Below, one piece after another: positions 7,906 through 16,017 of a stretch of DNA of 64,000 nucleotides. The stretch lies in assembly GCA_023433615.1 (NCBI GenBank), contig JAEZCJ010000069.1:44229-108228 (forward strand). Reading direction: 5' to 3'. The notes beneath the pieces were generated by a model. That model had not been told where the DNA came from. It did not search any database and worked only from the letters and a program-made list of their open reading frames with translations. The position numbers and the translations under genes were made by a program. This stretch comes from Bacillota bacterium (lineage in GTDB: Bacteria > Bacillota > Bacilli > Paenibacillales > Paenibacillaceae). The stretch's first letter is position 1; each line of letters starts with the position of its first letter.

Positions 7906-8328
7906 ATGGGAAAAATAGTCTCGTTAGTATCCAGTATTTTCATTCCGGTAACCGACGTTGCACGTTCGGAGGAGTGGTATGTTCGAATGTTTGAATTGGA
8001 GACGATCGAGAAGACCGATTACAGAGTCGGGCTCGCGTTCCCTAACGCCCAAACATTGATGTTATTGTGGAAAGTGGACAAACCGCAGCCTGTCCAATTC
8101 GACACCGGCAAACATGCGATGCCTTATTTTAATTTCACCTCGTACGATATTAACCATTCGTATAGAGAGCTTAAGGCGAAGGGTGCCGAGTTAAGCGAAA
8201 TTTTCGTAGAGGAAGGACACTCTTTCTTTAAAGCGTTCGACCCGGACGGAAATCCCGTTGACATTGTGGAGGAGACGGGGAATACGCCGTATTTTATTCA
8301 CAAAGATAATCTAAGGAAGCAACAATAG
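7906..8328 (+). CDS. VOC-superfamily (glyoxalase/bleomycin-resistance-like) protein
   Basis: A 140-residue protein with the paired beta-alpha-beta-beta-beta modules of the vicinal-oxygen-chelate fold: it opens SIFIPVTDVARSEEWYVRMF and closes KAFDPDGNPVDIVEE, the usual 'DPdGN.iel.e' ending that supplies a metal-ligand Glu. The ATG at 7906 is preceded by AAAGGAGAG. The stop overlaps the start of the sigma-factor gene by one base, so the two are coupled and probably act in one response. The substrate is unknown; VOC proteins of this size include glyoxalases, antibiotic-binding proteins and dioxygenases. Confidence 0.8.
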   Translation: MGKIVSLVSSIFIPVTDVARSEEWYVRMFELETIEKTDYRVGLAFPNAQTLMLLWKVDKPQPVQFDTGKHAMPYFNFTSYDINHSYRELKAKGAELSEIFVEEGHSFFKAFDPDGNPVDIVEETGNTPYFIHKDNLRKQQ

Positions 8329-9071
8329 TGACGCAAGGAGACCGTACGGACGGAGGATATGAGACGTTCGCGGAGATGACGATTCCGCTGCACAGCGATC
8401 TAAGACGGTATTGTTTGGCTAAAGCGGGCTCGTCGTGGGATGCGGACGATTTGCTGCAGGAATCGCTAATTAAAGCTTATCGTTGGCATGTCCGGTTTCC
8501 GGACAGGGAAATTACGAAGCCGTTCCTGTTTCGTATTGCCGCCAACGCGTGGATAGATATTTGCCGCAATCGCAAATTGCTGCCGCAGGTCGAACAACTT
8601 GTGGAGCAAACCGATTCCTATGACGAATGGAGCAAATGGGATGTGCGGGAGGCGCTGGAGTTATTGTCCGATCGGCTTGAACCCAAGCAGGTCGTGTTCA
8701 TTCTGCTAATGGATGTCTTTCACTTTACTGCGAAGGAAACGGGGCTGTTGTTCGGACAATCCGAGGGTTCGGTCAAGGCAGCGCTGAAGCGGGCGAGGAC
8801 GAGGTTGAAGACGGCCGTTGAGCGGCATCCCGAGTACTGGGATGACTCCGTGCTTGCTGCTCCGCGCGGCGGGCTTAGCATTGAAGTATTCGAAGCGTTA
8901 GTCGATGGCTTCCGCCGGGCAGACCCATTTGCGATATTTCGTTCGTACCAGTCGATGATTGACGAAGGCGCCCTCGTGGATCGGATCGAATTGCGCGGAA
9001 ATACGCTCTATTTTACGATTATAGACCCCGACGGTAACGTGTTGACGATAAACGAGAAGCTGCCAATGTAA
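8328..9071 (+). CDS. ECF-type RNA polymerase sigma factor with C-terminal extension
   Basis: A 247-residue sigma factor starting at a GTG that shares its G with the previous stop. Region 2 is DADDLLQESLIKAYRW with FLFRIAANAWIDICRNRK; region 4 is FILLMDVFHFTAKETGLLFG followed by SEGSVKAALKRARTRL. After region 4 there are about 80 extra residues (AAPRGGLSIEVF... DGNVLTINEKLPM) in the position where ECF41/SigJ-type factors carry a regulatory C-terminal domain. No anti-sigma gene is adjacent, which agrees with self-regulation by the extension. It may direct transcription of the neighbouring VOC and DinB genes; no promoter consensus can be deduced. Confidence 0.8.
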   Translation: MTQGDRTDGGYETFAEMTIPLHSDLRRYCLAKAGSSWDADDLLQESLIKAYRWHVRFPDREITKPFLFRIAANAWIDICRNRKLLPQVEQLVEQTDSYDEWSKWDVREALELLSDRLEPKQVVFILLMDVFHFTAKETGLLFGQSEGSVKAALKRARTRLKTAVERHPEYWDDSVLAAPRGGLSIEVFEALVDGFRRADPFAIFRSYQSMIDEGALVDRIELRGNTLYFTIIDPDGNVLTINEKLPM

Positions 9072-9107
9072 GATGGCTATTACTCGAGATTCGAGAGGTG
9101 ACTGCAG

Positions 9108-9602
9108 TTGTTGAATATGTTGCAGCAACAATACGATTGGGTCAGATCCGTCAGGCAGAATTTGTTTGCATTCTTGGAAGAGATGCCTCCCCGGATCTTG
9201 CATAACCCGGTTCCTGAGTTTGGGCGCGGAACGATCATCCGAACCCATCTTCATGTGGCTGACGCCTATCGTTGGTGGCTGGGCTCCTTCGCATATAAGA
9301 AATTAAATGATCATAAGGAAATTCCCGTGCACGAAACAGCCGATGTGGCGTTCGTCCGCGAGAGGTTTGCAGGTGTGGATGAACAGGTGTATCAGTTCTT
9401 GCGCGATTTCGATAATCGCTGGTCTGAACCGATCGAACAAGACGAGAGCTGGCAAGGTTACCCGAAGGCGCCGACGCCATTGCTGCTGATCACGCATACG
9501 GAGACACACGAGTTTCATCACAAAGGCCAGATCGTATCGATGGCGAGACATCTGGGATACCCGCCTCCTGCCGATGATCGTTTAGGCGGACTCTTCAGCT
9601 AA
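9108..9602 (+). CDS. DinB/DUF664-like four-helix metal-dependent protein
   Basis: A 164-residue protein with the DinB layout: His in IIRTHLHVADAYRWW and the C-terminal pair in THTETHEFHHKGQI, which together would bind one metal ion in the four-helix bundle. Family members include thiol S-transferases (bacillithiol or mycothiol dependent) and damage-inducible proteins. The likely start is TTG at 9108 with GAGGTG six bases upstream; there is no better ATG. It lies between the sigma-factor gene and a second VOC gene, all in one direction with short gaps. Confidence 0.8.
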   Translation: MLNMLQQQYDWVRSVRQNLFAFLEEMPPRILHNPVPEFGRGTIIRTHLHVADAYRWWLGSFAYKKLNDHKEIPVHETADVAFVRERFAGVDEQVYQFLRDFDNRWSEPIEQDESWQGYPKAPTPLLLITHTETHEFHHKGQIVSMARHLGYPPPADDRLGGLFS

Positions 9603-9631
9603 ATCACCGGAATCCAACTAGAGGTGAAGCA

Positions 9632-10024
9632 ATGAACGCGCTAGGATCCATGAGTATTAACGTCATTACATTATTCGTCGAAGATCTGCGTGCCGCAAAG
9701 TCCTTTTATCAAGAGATCTTCGGTATTGCCGCCGCGTATGAGGACGAGAGATCCGCTGCATTTGACTTTGCCAACATGAGCCTTTACTTGCTTCAACATG
9801 CAGCTGCACGTGCCCCCATTACTCCTGAAGCGATCGCATGGCGAGAGACGGGGCCGCGCATTCAACTCACCTTAATATTAGACGACGTAGACGACTTGGA
9901 CGCAGCCCGTGCCGATCTAAGTGTACGCGGCGTCAACTTCATCGATGGTCTATTGAATCCATGCGGCGTGCGCACGGTATGTTTCGCCGATCCGAACGGT
10001 CATATTTGGGAGCTTGCGCAATGA
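9632..10024 (+). CDS. VOC-superfamily protein (glyoxalase/bleomycin-resistance type)
   Basis: A 130-residue VOC protein: SINVITLFVEDLRAAKSFYQ at the N-terminus, a central FDFANMSLYLLQ strand, and a C-terminal VCFADPNGHIWELAQ motif with the Glu ligand. AGGTGA lies six bases before the ATG. It follows the DinB gene by 29 bases and is the last gene of the sigma-factor cluster. Substrate unknown; detoxification of a reactive small molecule is the usual role for such pairs. Confidence 0.82.
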   Translation: MNALGSMSINVITLFVEDLRAAKSFYQEIFGIAAAYEDERSAAFDFANMSLYLLQHAAARAPITPEAIAWRETGPRIQLTLILDDVDDLDAARADLSVRGVNFIDGLLNPCGVRTVCFADPNGHIWELAQ

Positions 10025-10301
10025 CGAATCGAAATCAAGATGCGAGCAGCAGGGGCAGGAAGGAGGAGGAGGGGGCTTAACCATAATGGAATGTGTTAAC
10101 CGGTCGCAACTGCTTGCCGATAGGGCGGGCTTGCGGCCTCTTCGGCGTCCGCGCGTCCACGTTCAAGCTGTTGCGAGTTCGAAATCCGATCATGCTGAGT
10201 TTGCGGAACGGTGCCGAATGAATCGACAACACTGCCGCATGCGGCAAAGAAGCCGGCGGCAGTGCGATCAGAAGCGATAATGAAATTGCTGATCGGTTCG
10301 T
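10025..10301. other. Intergenic region with a perfect 9-bp hairpin
   Basis: Between two convergent genes. CACTGCCGC (10230-10238) and GCGGCAGTG (10256-10264) form a perfect stem around a loop that itself contains TGCCGCATGCGGCA, a 14-base palindrome. No T tract follows on either strand, so the terminator role is uncertain. Open frames here lack a ribosome site at a useful distance and any recognisable protein. Confidence 0.45.
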
Positions 10302-11528
10302 TTACAGAAGCACGGCGGGCAGTCTAAGATGCCAATCCGTTGCACGTTGATAATCGCTGGCTAGCGCGAGGACCCCATTCTCATGATGCATGGGGCCGAC
10401 GATTTGCAGGCCGAGCGGCATCCCGTTCTCGCTGAATCCGCAAGGAATACTGATTGCGGGAAGTCCGTAGTAATTCGCGAAGAACGTATTCTCGGCGCTT
10501 ATGGAGGTCGGTCCCCCGTTGCCTGCCTGCTCAATGCTCGGCGTAATATCCGTTACAGTAGGCAGAATCAGAACGTCCACTTCTTGAAAGAGCGTCCGGG
10601 CGATCGTCTCACGGTCTTCCGCGATCCGTGTCAAATCGACATTCGGCTCTAGGGGAGCATCTATCTCTTGGACGGCATAGTTTATCGACCGGAGCAGATC
10701 GACCGATTGCTCGAACGCATGTTTCACCTCGTCGGATGCCCGATAGTTCCGAACAACGCCGACCCGAGTCTGGCGATCTGCAGGGGGGGCTGCCATCCAA
10801 TCTTTATCGGCAAGCACGCCGAGAAGGATCGCTGCATCCTCGACCGATCGGCACATCACGGCACTATGGGCAACATGAAGAATGAAGTCATCGACAGGCT
10901 CCCCATCCAGGATGCCCACAGTGCTAAGCAGTCCATACGTGGCCTTGAAGCCTGTCACGCCGCAGCATGAGGCGGGAATTCTGCAAGAGCCGACCGCATC
11001 CGTGTCTACCGTGGCGTAACACATTCCCGTCGCTACCGCTGTCGCAGAGCCGCCTGATGACCCGCCGGCCGCAAATTCCGTGTTCCACGGGTTCCGCACG
11101 GATCCGTAATGACTGCTAACGGAGGTCGTTCCCATTCCGAGCTCATGCATATTGGTTTTCCCAATGATGATGCCCCCAGCGCTCTTGATCCGCGTGACAG
11201 CCACAGCATCCTTAGGAGGAATTCGGTTGGCATAGTGGATGAAGCCTGCTGTCGTGGGTATGCCTGAGGTGTCGTAGAAGTCCTTAATCCCTACGGGAAT
11301 TCCGTGCAGCTGCCCTCTCCAGCGCCCTGCCATGATCTCGTTCTCGGCTTCATGGGCATCCTGCACGGCTTGTTCATCCAGCACCGTAATGAAGCTTCGG
11401 AGTTTCGGATTCAATCGCTCGATAACGGTTAAGCATTCCTTCACAAGCTCTACCGGCGAAATCTGTTTATGACGTACGAGCTCGCTGACCTGCGTGATCG
11501 TAATTCGCTCCGTGCCGGCAATCGGCAT
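10302..11528 (-). CDS. Amidase-signature-family amidase
   Basis: A 408-residue amidase-signature enzyme. The Ser-cisSer-Lys triad is visible: Lys82 in GIPVGIKDFYD, the cis-Ser in AAGGSSGGSATAVA, and nucleophile Ser181 in VDTDAVGSCRIPAS, where most family members read GTDTGGSIRxPA. These enzymes hydrolyse amides in the cytoplasm. The chosen ATG at 11528 follows GGGAGG by nine bases; the open frame extends to 11573 but that part overlaps the regulator gene. The protein is about 50-70 residues shorter than typical members, mainly in the region after CGVTGFKATYG. It lies 20 bases after an AraC gene on the same strand and is probably controlled by it. Confidence 0.85.
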   Translation of the reverse strand: MPIAGTERITITQVSELVRHKQISPVELVKECLTVIERLNPKLRSFITVLDEQAVQDAHEAENEIMAGRWRGQLHGIPVGIKDFYDTSGIPTTAGFIHYANRIPPKDAVAVTRIKSAGGIIIGKTNMHELGMGTTSVSSHYGSVRNPWNTEFAAGGSSGGSATAVATGMCYATVDTDAVGSCRIPASCCGVTGFKATYGLLSTVGILDGEPVDDFILHVAHSAVMCRSVEDAAILLGVLADKDWMAAPPADRQTRVGVVRNYRASDEVKHAFEQSVDLLRSINYAVQEIDAPLEPNVDLTRIAEDRETIARTLFQEVDVLILPTVTDITPSIEQAGNGGPTSISAENTFFANYYGLPAISIPCGFSENGMPLGLQIVGPMHHENGVLALASDYQRATDWHLRLPAVLL

Positions 11529-11548
11529 GATTAACATCCTCCCTACAG

Positions 11549-12484
11549 TCAATTGGGTAGCAACGGTAGACAATAATCGATGGCATAATGACCGCCATCA
11601 AGCCGCTTGTCGTGGCAATAAAGCTCTAAGCAAGGCTTGTCGGCTAACTGAAATATGCTATTCTGCAGCCATGTTCCATATAAATAATCTACCGTTTCGC
11701 CCAGCTTATTAACCGCTTCTTCCATATCCTCGCCTTGCACGCGACACACCGCGTATAGTCCTTCATCGATCGTCTGGATTCCGATTTCCTCGCTGGCCTC
11801 AGTATGATCGACATCGACTGGTAGAGTGAATGCAGTGTCGTACCGGCATCTCTCCTGGGCAGTGATGTCGGGATTGTCATAGGTAATCCCCATGCAGACC
11901 GTATCCTGAGAGAAGAGGTTCTTCGATGCAAGCCATTGCTCCACCTTCCGAAAGGAAACGTAGATGTCGGGATTGAACACTCCTTTCTCATAGCCGACGA
12001 AATGGCGATGATAGGCCACGCGGTATGCGGGCAATGGTGTAATTTCTACTCGGAGGAATGGCGTGCCAGCGGACGCAGGCTCCACTTCATTGTAAGCCGT
12101 CAGCCCTTGCGGAACTTTCCCTGGGTTGCTGGGAAGTTTGCAATTATTGCGGAATTGTCTGCGGTAGGAGGTAGCGGAGATTCCGAAATGGGCCTTAAAG
12201 GCTCTTGCGAAGACGGATGGCGATGAAAAACCGCAATTCATCGCAATTTCGGTAACGGGGTGACGATGCTGATGCAAGAGCAGGTTGGCAGCCTTTTCGA
12301 TCCGAACGCGATGAATGAAATCGCTGGGGCTCTCGCCAACCACGCTCTTGAAGATACGGTGAAAATGGAACGGGGAGTAGTGGGCAATTTCCGAGAGCTC
12401 GACAAGGGACATTTCGCGATTGAGATGACGATTTATGTAATTCATGACGGTGTTTATTTTTGCGATATACGCATTGCGACTCAT
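11549..12484 (-). CDS. AraC-family regulator with C-terminal GyrI-like effector domain
   Basis: A 311-residue protein. Residues about 5-110 form two AraC helix-turn-helix motifs (LSEIAHYSPFHFHRIFK and VTEIAMNCGFSSPSVFARAF). Residues about 145-311 form a GyrI-like/effector-binding domain (YRVAYHRHFVGYEKG, TAFTLPVDVDH, YAVCRVQGEDMEEAVNKL). This Rob/BmrR-like architecture senses small amphipathic or drug-like ligands. The ATG at 12484 has GAGGTG upstream; the frame is open 18 bases further. It is first in a two-gene unit with the amidase. Three further regulators of the same architecture occur in this window. Confidence 0.88.
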   Translation of the reverse strand: MSRNAYIAKINTVMNYINRHLNREMSLVELSEIAHYSPFHFHRIFKSVVGESPSDFIHRVRIEKAANLLLHQHRHPVTEIAMNCGFSSPSVFARAFKAHFGISATSYRRQFRNNCKLPSNPGKVPQGLTAYNEVEPASAGTPFLRVEITPLPAYRVAYHRHFVGYEKGVFNPDIYVSFRKVEQWLASKNLFSQDTVCMGITYDNPDITAQERCRYDTAFTLPVDVDHTEASEEIGIQTIDEGLYAVCRVQGEDMEEAVNKLGETVDYLYGTWLQNSIFQLADKPCLELYCHDKRLDGGHYAIDYCLPLLPN

Positions 12485-12549
12485 CCGGACACCTCGTCTC
12501 AAGAAGTGATCTTATTCGTCGTACAGACTCGACTATGCATGGCAATTCT

Positions 12550-12579
12550 AGTATAATTTACCGCATCATTTGATGTAAA
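12550..12579 (-). promoter_or_regulatory. Predicted sigma-A promoter for the AraC-amidase unit
   Basis: On the minus strand TTTACA (12579-12574) and TATACT (12555-12550) are separated by 18 bases, a near-consensus sigma-A promoter placed about 65 bases before the regulator start. Confidence 0.5.
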
Positions 12580-12673
12580 CGGAATGGACAGGGAAGAGTC
12601 GGACAGCATGAAGCCCCGGCGGCGCCATCGCGATTCCGATAATCCGTGTTCGCATATGGGGGAGGAATGGGAG

Positions 12674-13627
12674 ATGCCTAGGCATTCGGTCCTCGAATGG
12701 CTGCTGGATGGCGATCCGGCAATCCGCTGGCAAGTCATGCATGACTTGATCGGGGCGCCCGCAGAGGAGGTCGCGGCCGAGCGGGCGTTGGTCGCGACAC
12801 AGGGAGCGGGCGCTCGATTGCTCGCCCTTCAGGGCGCCGACGGTTCTTGGAGCGGTGCGGCGTGGAATCGCGGATGGGATTCCACCATGCATGTCCTAAC
12901 GCTGTTGCGAGAACTCGGTCTCGACCCCAATAGCGGCGAGGCGCAGCAAGCAGTAGGCATGGTGCGCGGCAGCGTAAAGTGGCAAGGAGGGGAATGGGAC
13001 GGCAATCCCTTCTTCGCCGGCGAGGTCGAACCATGCATTAACGGTCAAGTTGCGGCGAGCGGCGCTTACTTCGGACAAGACGTTCAGCCGCTCATCGACC
13101 GACTGCTTCGCGAGCAACTGCCGGATGGCGGGTGGAACTGCGAGGCGGACAACGGCTCGGTGCGGTCGTCCTTCAACACCACGATCTGCGTGCTGGAGGC
13201 GCTTCTCGAGTACGAGCTGGCCTTCGGGTATCGCCCGGAGGTTACGAAGGCTCGCCTTCGCGGGCAAGAGTATCTCCTCGAGCGCAGGCTGTGCAGGCGG
13301 CTGTCGACCGGGGAAATAGTCGAACGGGACCGCAAGGGCGGGACCGCGCTGACGCGATTCTCGTTCCCGACTTGGTGGCATTACGACGTGCTGCGGGGGC
13401 TCGAATATTTGCGCCGCGCCGGTGCAGCGCCGGACGAGCGCGTCGCTGAGGCGATAGAGCTGGTCTTGTCGAAGCGGGACGATGAAGGCCGCTGGCCGCT
13501 CGATTACCGGCACCCCGGCAAGATGCCGGTCGAAGTAACCGAAGGCGAAGGACAGGCGTGCCGCTGGAATACGCTTCGCGCCTTACGGGTGTTGGGCTGG
13601 TATTCGGGATCATCGACAGTTGAATAG
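12674..13627 (+). CDS. Alpha/alpha-barrel (prenyltransferase/squalene-cyclase-like repeat) protein
   Basis: A 317-residue protein built of repeated helical hairpins with the motifs LLALQGADGSWSG, LLREQLPDGGWNCE and LSKRDDEGRWPLD. These 'Q..dG.W' repeats are those of the alpha6 barrel shared by terpene cyclases and prenyltransferases. The DxDD catalytic motif of squalene-hopene cyclases is not present and the protein is half their length, so a catalytic cyclase role is doubtful. Many Gram-positive genomes have such stand-alone proteins of unknown function. The ATG at 12674 follows GGAGGAATGG; the frame is open from 12584. A strong hairpin follows the stop. Confidence 0.72.
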   Translation: MPRHSVLEWLLDGDPAIRWQVMHDLIGAPAEEVAAERALVATQGAGARLLALQGADGSWSGAAWNRGWDSTMHVLTLLRELGLDPNSGEAQQAVGMVRGSVKWQGGEWDGNPFFAGEVEPCINGQVAASGAYFGQDVQPLIDRLLREQLPDGGWNCEADNGSVRSSFNTTICVLEALLEYELAFGYRPEVTKARLRGQEYLLERRLCRRLSTGEIVERDRKGGTALTRFSFPTWWHYDVLRGLEYLRRAGAAPDERVAEAIELVLSKRDDEGRWPLDYRHPGKMPVEVTEGEGQACRWNTLRALRVLGWYSGSSTVE

Positions 13628-13639
13628 CAGAATAATCGC

Positions 13640-13690
13640 AAGCTGCCCCTCCTTGATCCGCGATCAGGCGAGGGGCAGCTTGTTCTTCTG
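13640..13690. terminator. Bidirectional terminator between convergent genes
   Basis: AAGCTGCCCCTC (13640-13651) pairs perfectly with GAGGGGCAGCTT (13670-13681), with further pairing CTTGATC/GATCAG inside, followed by a T-rich tail. It lies between the convergent alpha-barrel and VOC genes. Confidence 0.75.
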
Positions 13691-13721
13691 GTACTTGCCG
13701 GACTAGCCGAGATCGATGCCG

Positions 13722-14144
13722 CTACTTCCGCTCCGTGAAGATCTGGAAGGTAACGCCGAACCGATCCGTCACCATGCCGTAAGCGGGGCTGAAATAGAAG
13801 GGCTGCAGCGGCAGGAGCACCTTCCCTTCTGCGGACAGCGCTGCGTAGAGACGCTCGGCCTTGGCTACCTCCTTCACGGTCAAGCAGATGTTGACCTGGT
13901 CGCCGCGCTCAAGCGGCTGGCTGAGCTCCGAATCGCTGACATACAGCTCGGAGCCCCCGACGACCAATACGGAATGCGCGATCCTTGCCTTCATCTCTTC
14001 GGGCATCGGCGCAGCGCCGTCCCGAGGGGCTTCGCCGAACGTCTGCTTGAATACGATTGCCGCGCCGAAGGTTTCTTCGTAGAACCGGATTGCTTCGTTA
14101 GCCTGACCATTGAGCATGATAAATGGGGTGAATTGTACGTTCAT
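13722..14144 (-). CDS. PhnB-like VOC-superfamily protein
   Basis: A 140-residue VOC protein of the PhnB/'3-demethylubiquinone methyltransferase-like' subgroup: VQFTPFIMLNGQANEAIRFY at the N-terminus, IAHSVLVVGGSELYVSDS in the middle, and YGMVTDRFGVTFQIF at the end, typical of this subgroup. It lacks the clear Glu ligand at the last strand, so metal binding is uncertain. It is transcribed divergently from a WYL regulator gene that starts 120 bases away, a common arrangement in which the regulator may control it. Confidence 0.82.
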   Translation of the reverse strand: MNVQFTPFIMLNGQANEAIRFYEETFGAAIVFKQTFGEAPRDGAAPMPEEMKARIAHSVLVVGGSELYVSDSELSQPLERGDQVNICLTVKEVAKAERLYAALSAEGKVLLPLQPFYFSPAYGMVTDRFGVTFQIFTERK

Positions 14145-14265
14145 CCTTGCTTCAGCTCCTTAACGATAAGATTGCGTACTGGACGCATCTTCGATTGTAT
14201 CGGATAATGGTGACAAATTACGTCACCGTTATCGCGGGTATTTCTACATTCGGGAGGTTCATCGC

Positions 14266-15219
14266 GTGTCTAAGGCCAAACGACTGATGGAACTAATCGT
14301 AGCGGTCAATCGCAAGGGCCGATTCACGGTGCAGGAGCTGGCCGATGAGTTCGGCGTCTCGAGGCGGACGATTCTTCGGGATCTGCAAGAGCTCGGCGAG
14401 CTGGGCGTACCGCTCTATTCGGAGGTGGGTCCCCACGGCGGTTACCGGCTCTTGCGAGAGAGGCTCCTGCCGCCGATCGCCTTTACGGAACGGGAGGCGG
14501 CGGCGATCTTTTTTGCCGTTCAGGCGCTGCGCCATTATCCCTCTCTGCCGTTCGAGACGGAAACGTCGACCGCGTTAAGCAAGTTCTATCAATACATGCC
14601 GGAGGACGTGCGTGAACGGATCGATCAGATGAAGAATAGGGTGGACTTCATTACGCCTGTCCGGCAAGCGCAGTCCCCGCATCTGTCTGTATTGCTGGAT
14701 GCCGCCATCCGCCAGGCGGTCCTGCAAGTGGTATATGAATCGAAGCGGCAGCGGGGCAAGCGGGAGATTCAGCCGATCGGCATTTTCACGCAAGCGGGGT
14801 TGTGGTACTGCCTGGCGTACTGCTTCCGCAGCGGCTCCTATCGGATGTTCCGCTGCGATCGGTTCGAAGACGTTGCCCCCTCCGAATGCCCGCCGCTTGA
14901 TTTGCAGCAGATTCATCTAGGGAACAAGGAGGAGCTGTTCCGCCCGGAGGGCGAGCTCGTATCCCTCTATGTTGAGCTGACCGGCGCAGGCGTGGAGGCC
15001 TGCGAGGCGGAGCCGTGGCCGATTCGTCTGCTCCGTGTGCGAGATAACCGTACGGGCTGGCTGGAAGGGGATGTGGCGAGCAGAGATATCCCGTTCCTCG
15101 CCTCTTATTTTGTCGGGCTCGGCAAGGAAGCGGCAGTGCGAGAGCCGAAGGAACTGCGCATGGCAATCAGGCAACGGTTGTCCGAACTGATGGATCGCTA
15201 TCGTGACGAGAATTCGTGA
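14266..15219 (+). CDS. YafY-type transcription regulator (HTH_11 plus WYL domain)
   Basis: A 317-residue regulator. Residues 1-60 hold a DeoR-like winged helix (RFTVQELADEFGVSRRTILRDLQEL) with GPHGGYRL in the wing; residues about 145-230 form the WYL sensor domain (VLQVVYESKRQRGKREIQPIG, GLWYCLAYC, RMFRCDRFEDV). WYL domains bind nucleic-acid fragments or other ligands in known members. The GTG start at 14266 has GGGAGG upstream. It is divergent to the PhnB-like gene, and its stop is followed 14 bases later by the response-regulator gene, so the two might share a transcript. Confidence 0.87.
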   Translation: MSKAKRLMELIVAVNRKGRFTVQELADEFGVSRRTILRDLQELGELGVPLYSEVGPHGGYRLLRERLLPPIAFTEREAAAIFFAVQALRHYPSLPFETETSTALSKFYQYMPEDVRERIDQMKNRVDFITPVRQAQSPHLSVLLDAAIRQAVLQVVYESKRQRGKREIQPIGIFTQAGLWYCLAYCFRSGSYRMFRCDRFEDVAPSECPPLDLQQIHLGNKEELFRPEGELVSLYVELTGAGVEACEAEPWPIRLLRVRDNRTGWLEGDVASRDIPFLASYFVGLGKEAAVREPKELRMAIRQRLSELMDRYRDENS

Positions 15220-15233
15220 ACGGAGTGATGGAG

Positions 15234-15929
15234 ATGAACAAGCGCATCAACATATTGGTCGTCGAAGATGATCATGAAATCAATCAGCTCTTATGCGAAA
15301 TCATAACGAACAGCGGCTATACCCCGCAGCCGGCCTATTCCGGTACTGAAGCGCTGCTGTATCTAGGGATGGAGCGGGAATGGAGCATGGTGCTGCTCGA
15401 TCTGATGCTTCCCGGGCTTAGCGGCGAAGCGATCCTGCAGCAGCTGGGACCGGATCGTACCCTTCCTGTCCTAATAATCTCTGCCACAGGGGATCAGCAC
15501 ACGAAGGTATCCGTGCTGCGCATGGGAGCAGACGACTACATCACGAAGCCCTTCGACGTGGAAGAGGTGTCTGCAAGGATCGACATTCATCTCGGCCGCT
15601 ATCGACGTGCCGCGGCGCCTGAGCCGATTCGCCAACTGGCGCACAAGGATATTCAACTGGATCTCGATACGAAGCTGGTGTCGGTTAACGGCGCCGACGT
15701 GACCTTGACAGCACGGGAATTCGCTGTGCTGGAGCTCCTTATGTCGCACCCGAAGAAAGTCTATACGAAGCAGAATCTGTTTGAAGCGGCGTGGGGAGAG
15801 GCCTATATAGGGGACGACAACACGATTACGGTACATATGAGCAACTTGCGGCGCAAGCTGGCGCAGGCGAATCCGAATGCCGACTATATCGAGACGATCT
15901 GGGGCATGGGCTATCGGATGAAGGGTTGA
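15234..15929 (+). CDS. OmpR/PhoB-family response regulator
   Basis: A 231-residue regulator. The receiver domain has the acidic pair EDD, phospho-acceptor Asp56 in MVLLDLMLPG, and Lys in DDYITKPFD. The C-terminal winged helix (residues about 135-230) contains LTAREFAVLELLMSHPKKVY and YIETIWGMGYRMKG. ATG at 15234 has CGGAG eight bases upstream; a GTG at 15216 lacks one. No kinase gene is adjacent; the nearest is at 21521. Immediately downstream is a set of four TTAA/TTAG direct repeats with 11-12-bp period in front of the serine-hydrolase operon, which this protein probably binds. Confidence 0.92.
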   Translation: MNKRINILVVEDDHEINQLLCEIITNSGYTPQPAYSGTEALLYLGMEREWSMVLLDLMLPGLSGEAILQQLGPDRTLPVLIISATGDQHTKVSVLRMGADDYITKPFDVEEVSARIDIHLGRYRRAAAPEPIRQLAHKDIQLDLDTKLVSVNGADVTLTAREFAVLELLMSHPKKVYTKQNLFEAAWGEAYIGDDNTITVHMSNLRRKLAQANPNADYIETIWGMGYRMKG

Positions 15930-15930
15930 A

Positions 15931-15985
15931 TTAATCATTTCTTAAGGTTTCGGTTAATCTTCTATTAGGATCTCCTGTTTAGAAT
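15931..15985 (+). promoter_or_regulatory. Four direct TTAA-type half-sites with a -10 box, probable response-regulator-activated promoter
   Basis: TTAAT (15931), TTAAG (15942), TTAAT (15954) and TTAGG (15965) recur with 11, 12 and 11-base spacing on one face of the helix. A TAGAAT -10 hexamer lies at 15980-15985 with no good -35. OmpR-family regulators bind direct repeats with about 11-bp period upstream of weak -35 regions, so activation of the following operon by the preceding regulator is a reasonable inference. Confidence 0.6.
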
Positions 15986-16017
15986 GAATGACATCAGATC
16001 AGATAGGAGAGTGCAAG

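Noticed and set aside
10014..10280. Small plus-strand frame after the second VOC gene
   Set aside because: Arg-rich translation; the GGAGGAGG stretch is 18 bases from the only ATG that would start it beyond the VOC stop, and no domain is visible.
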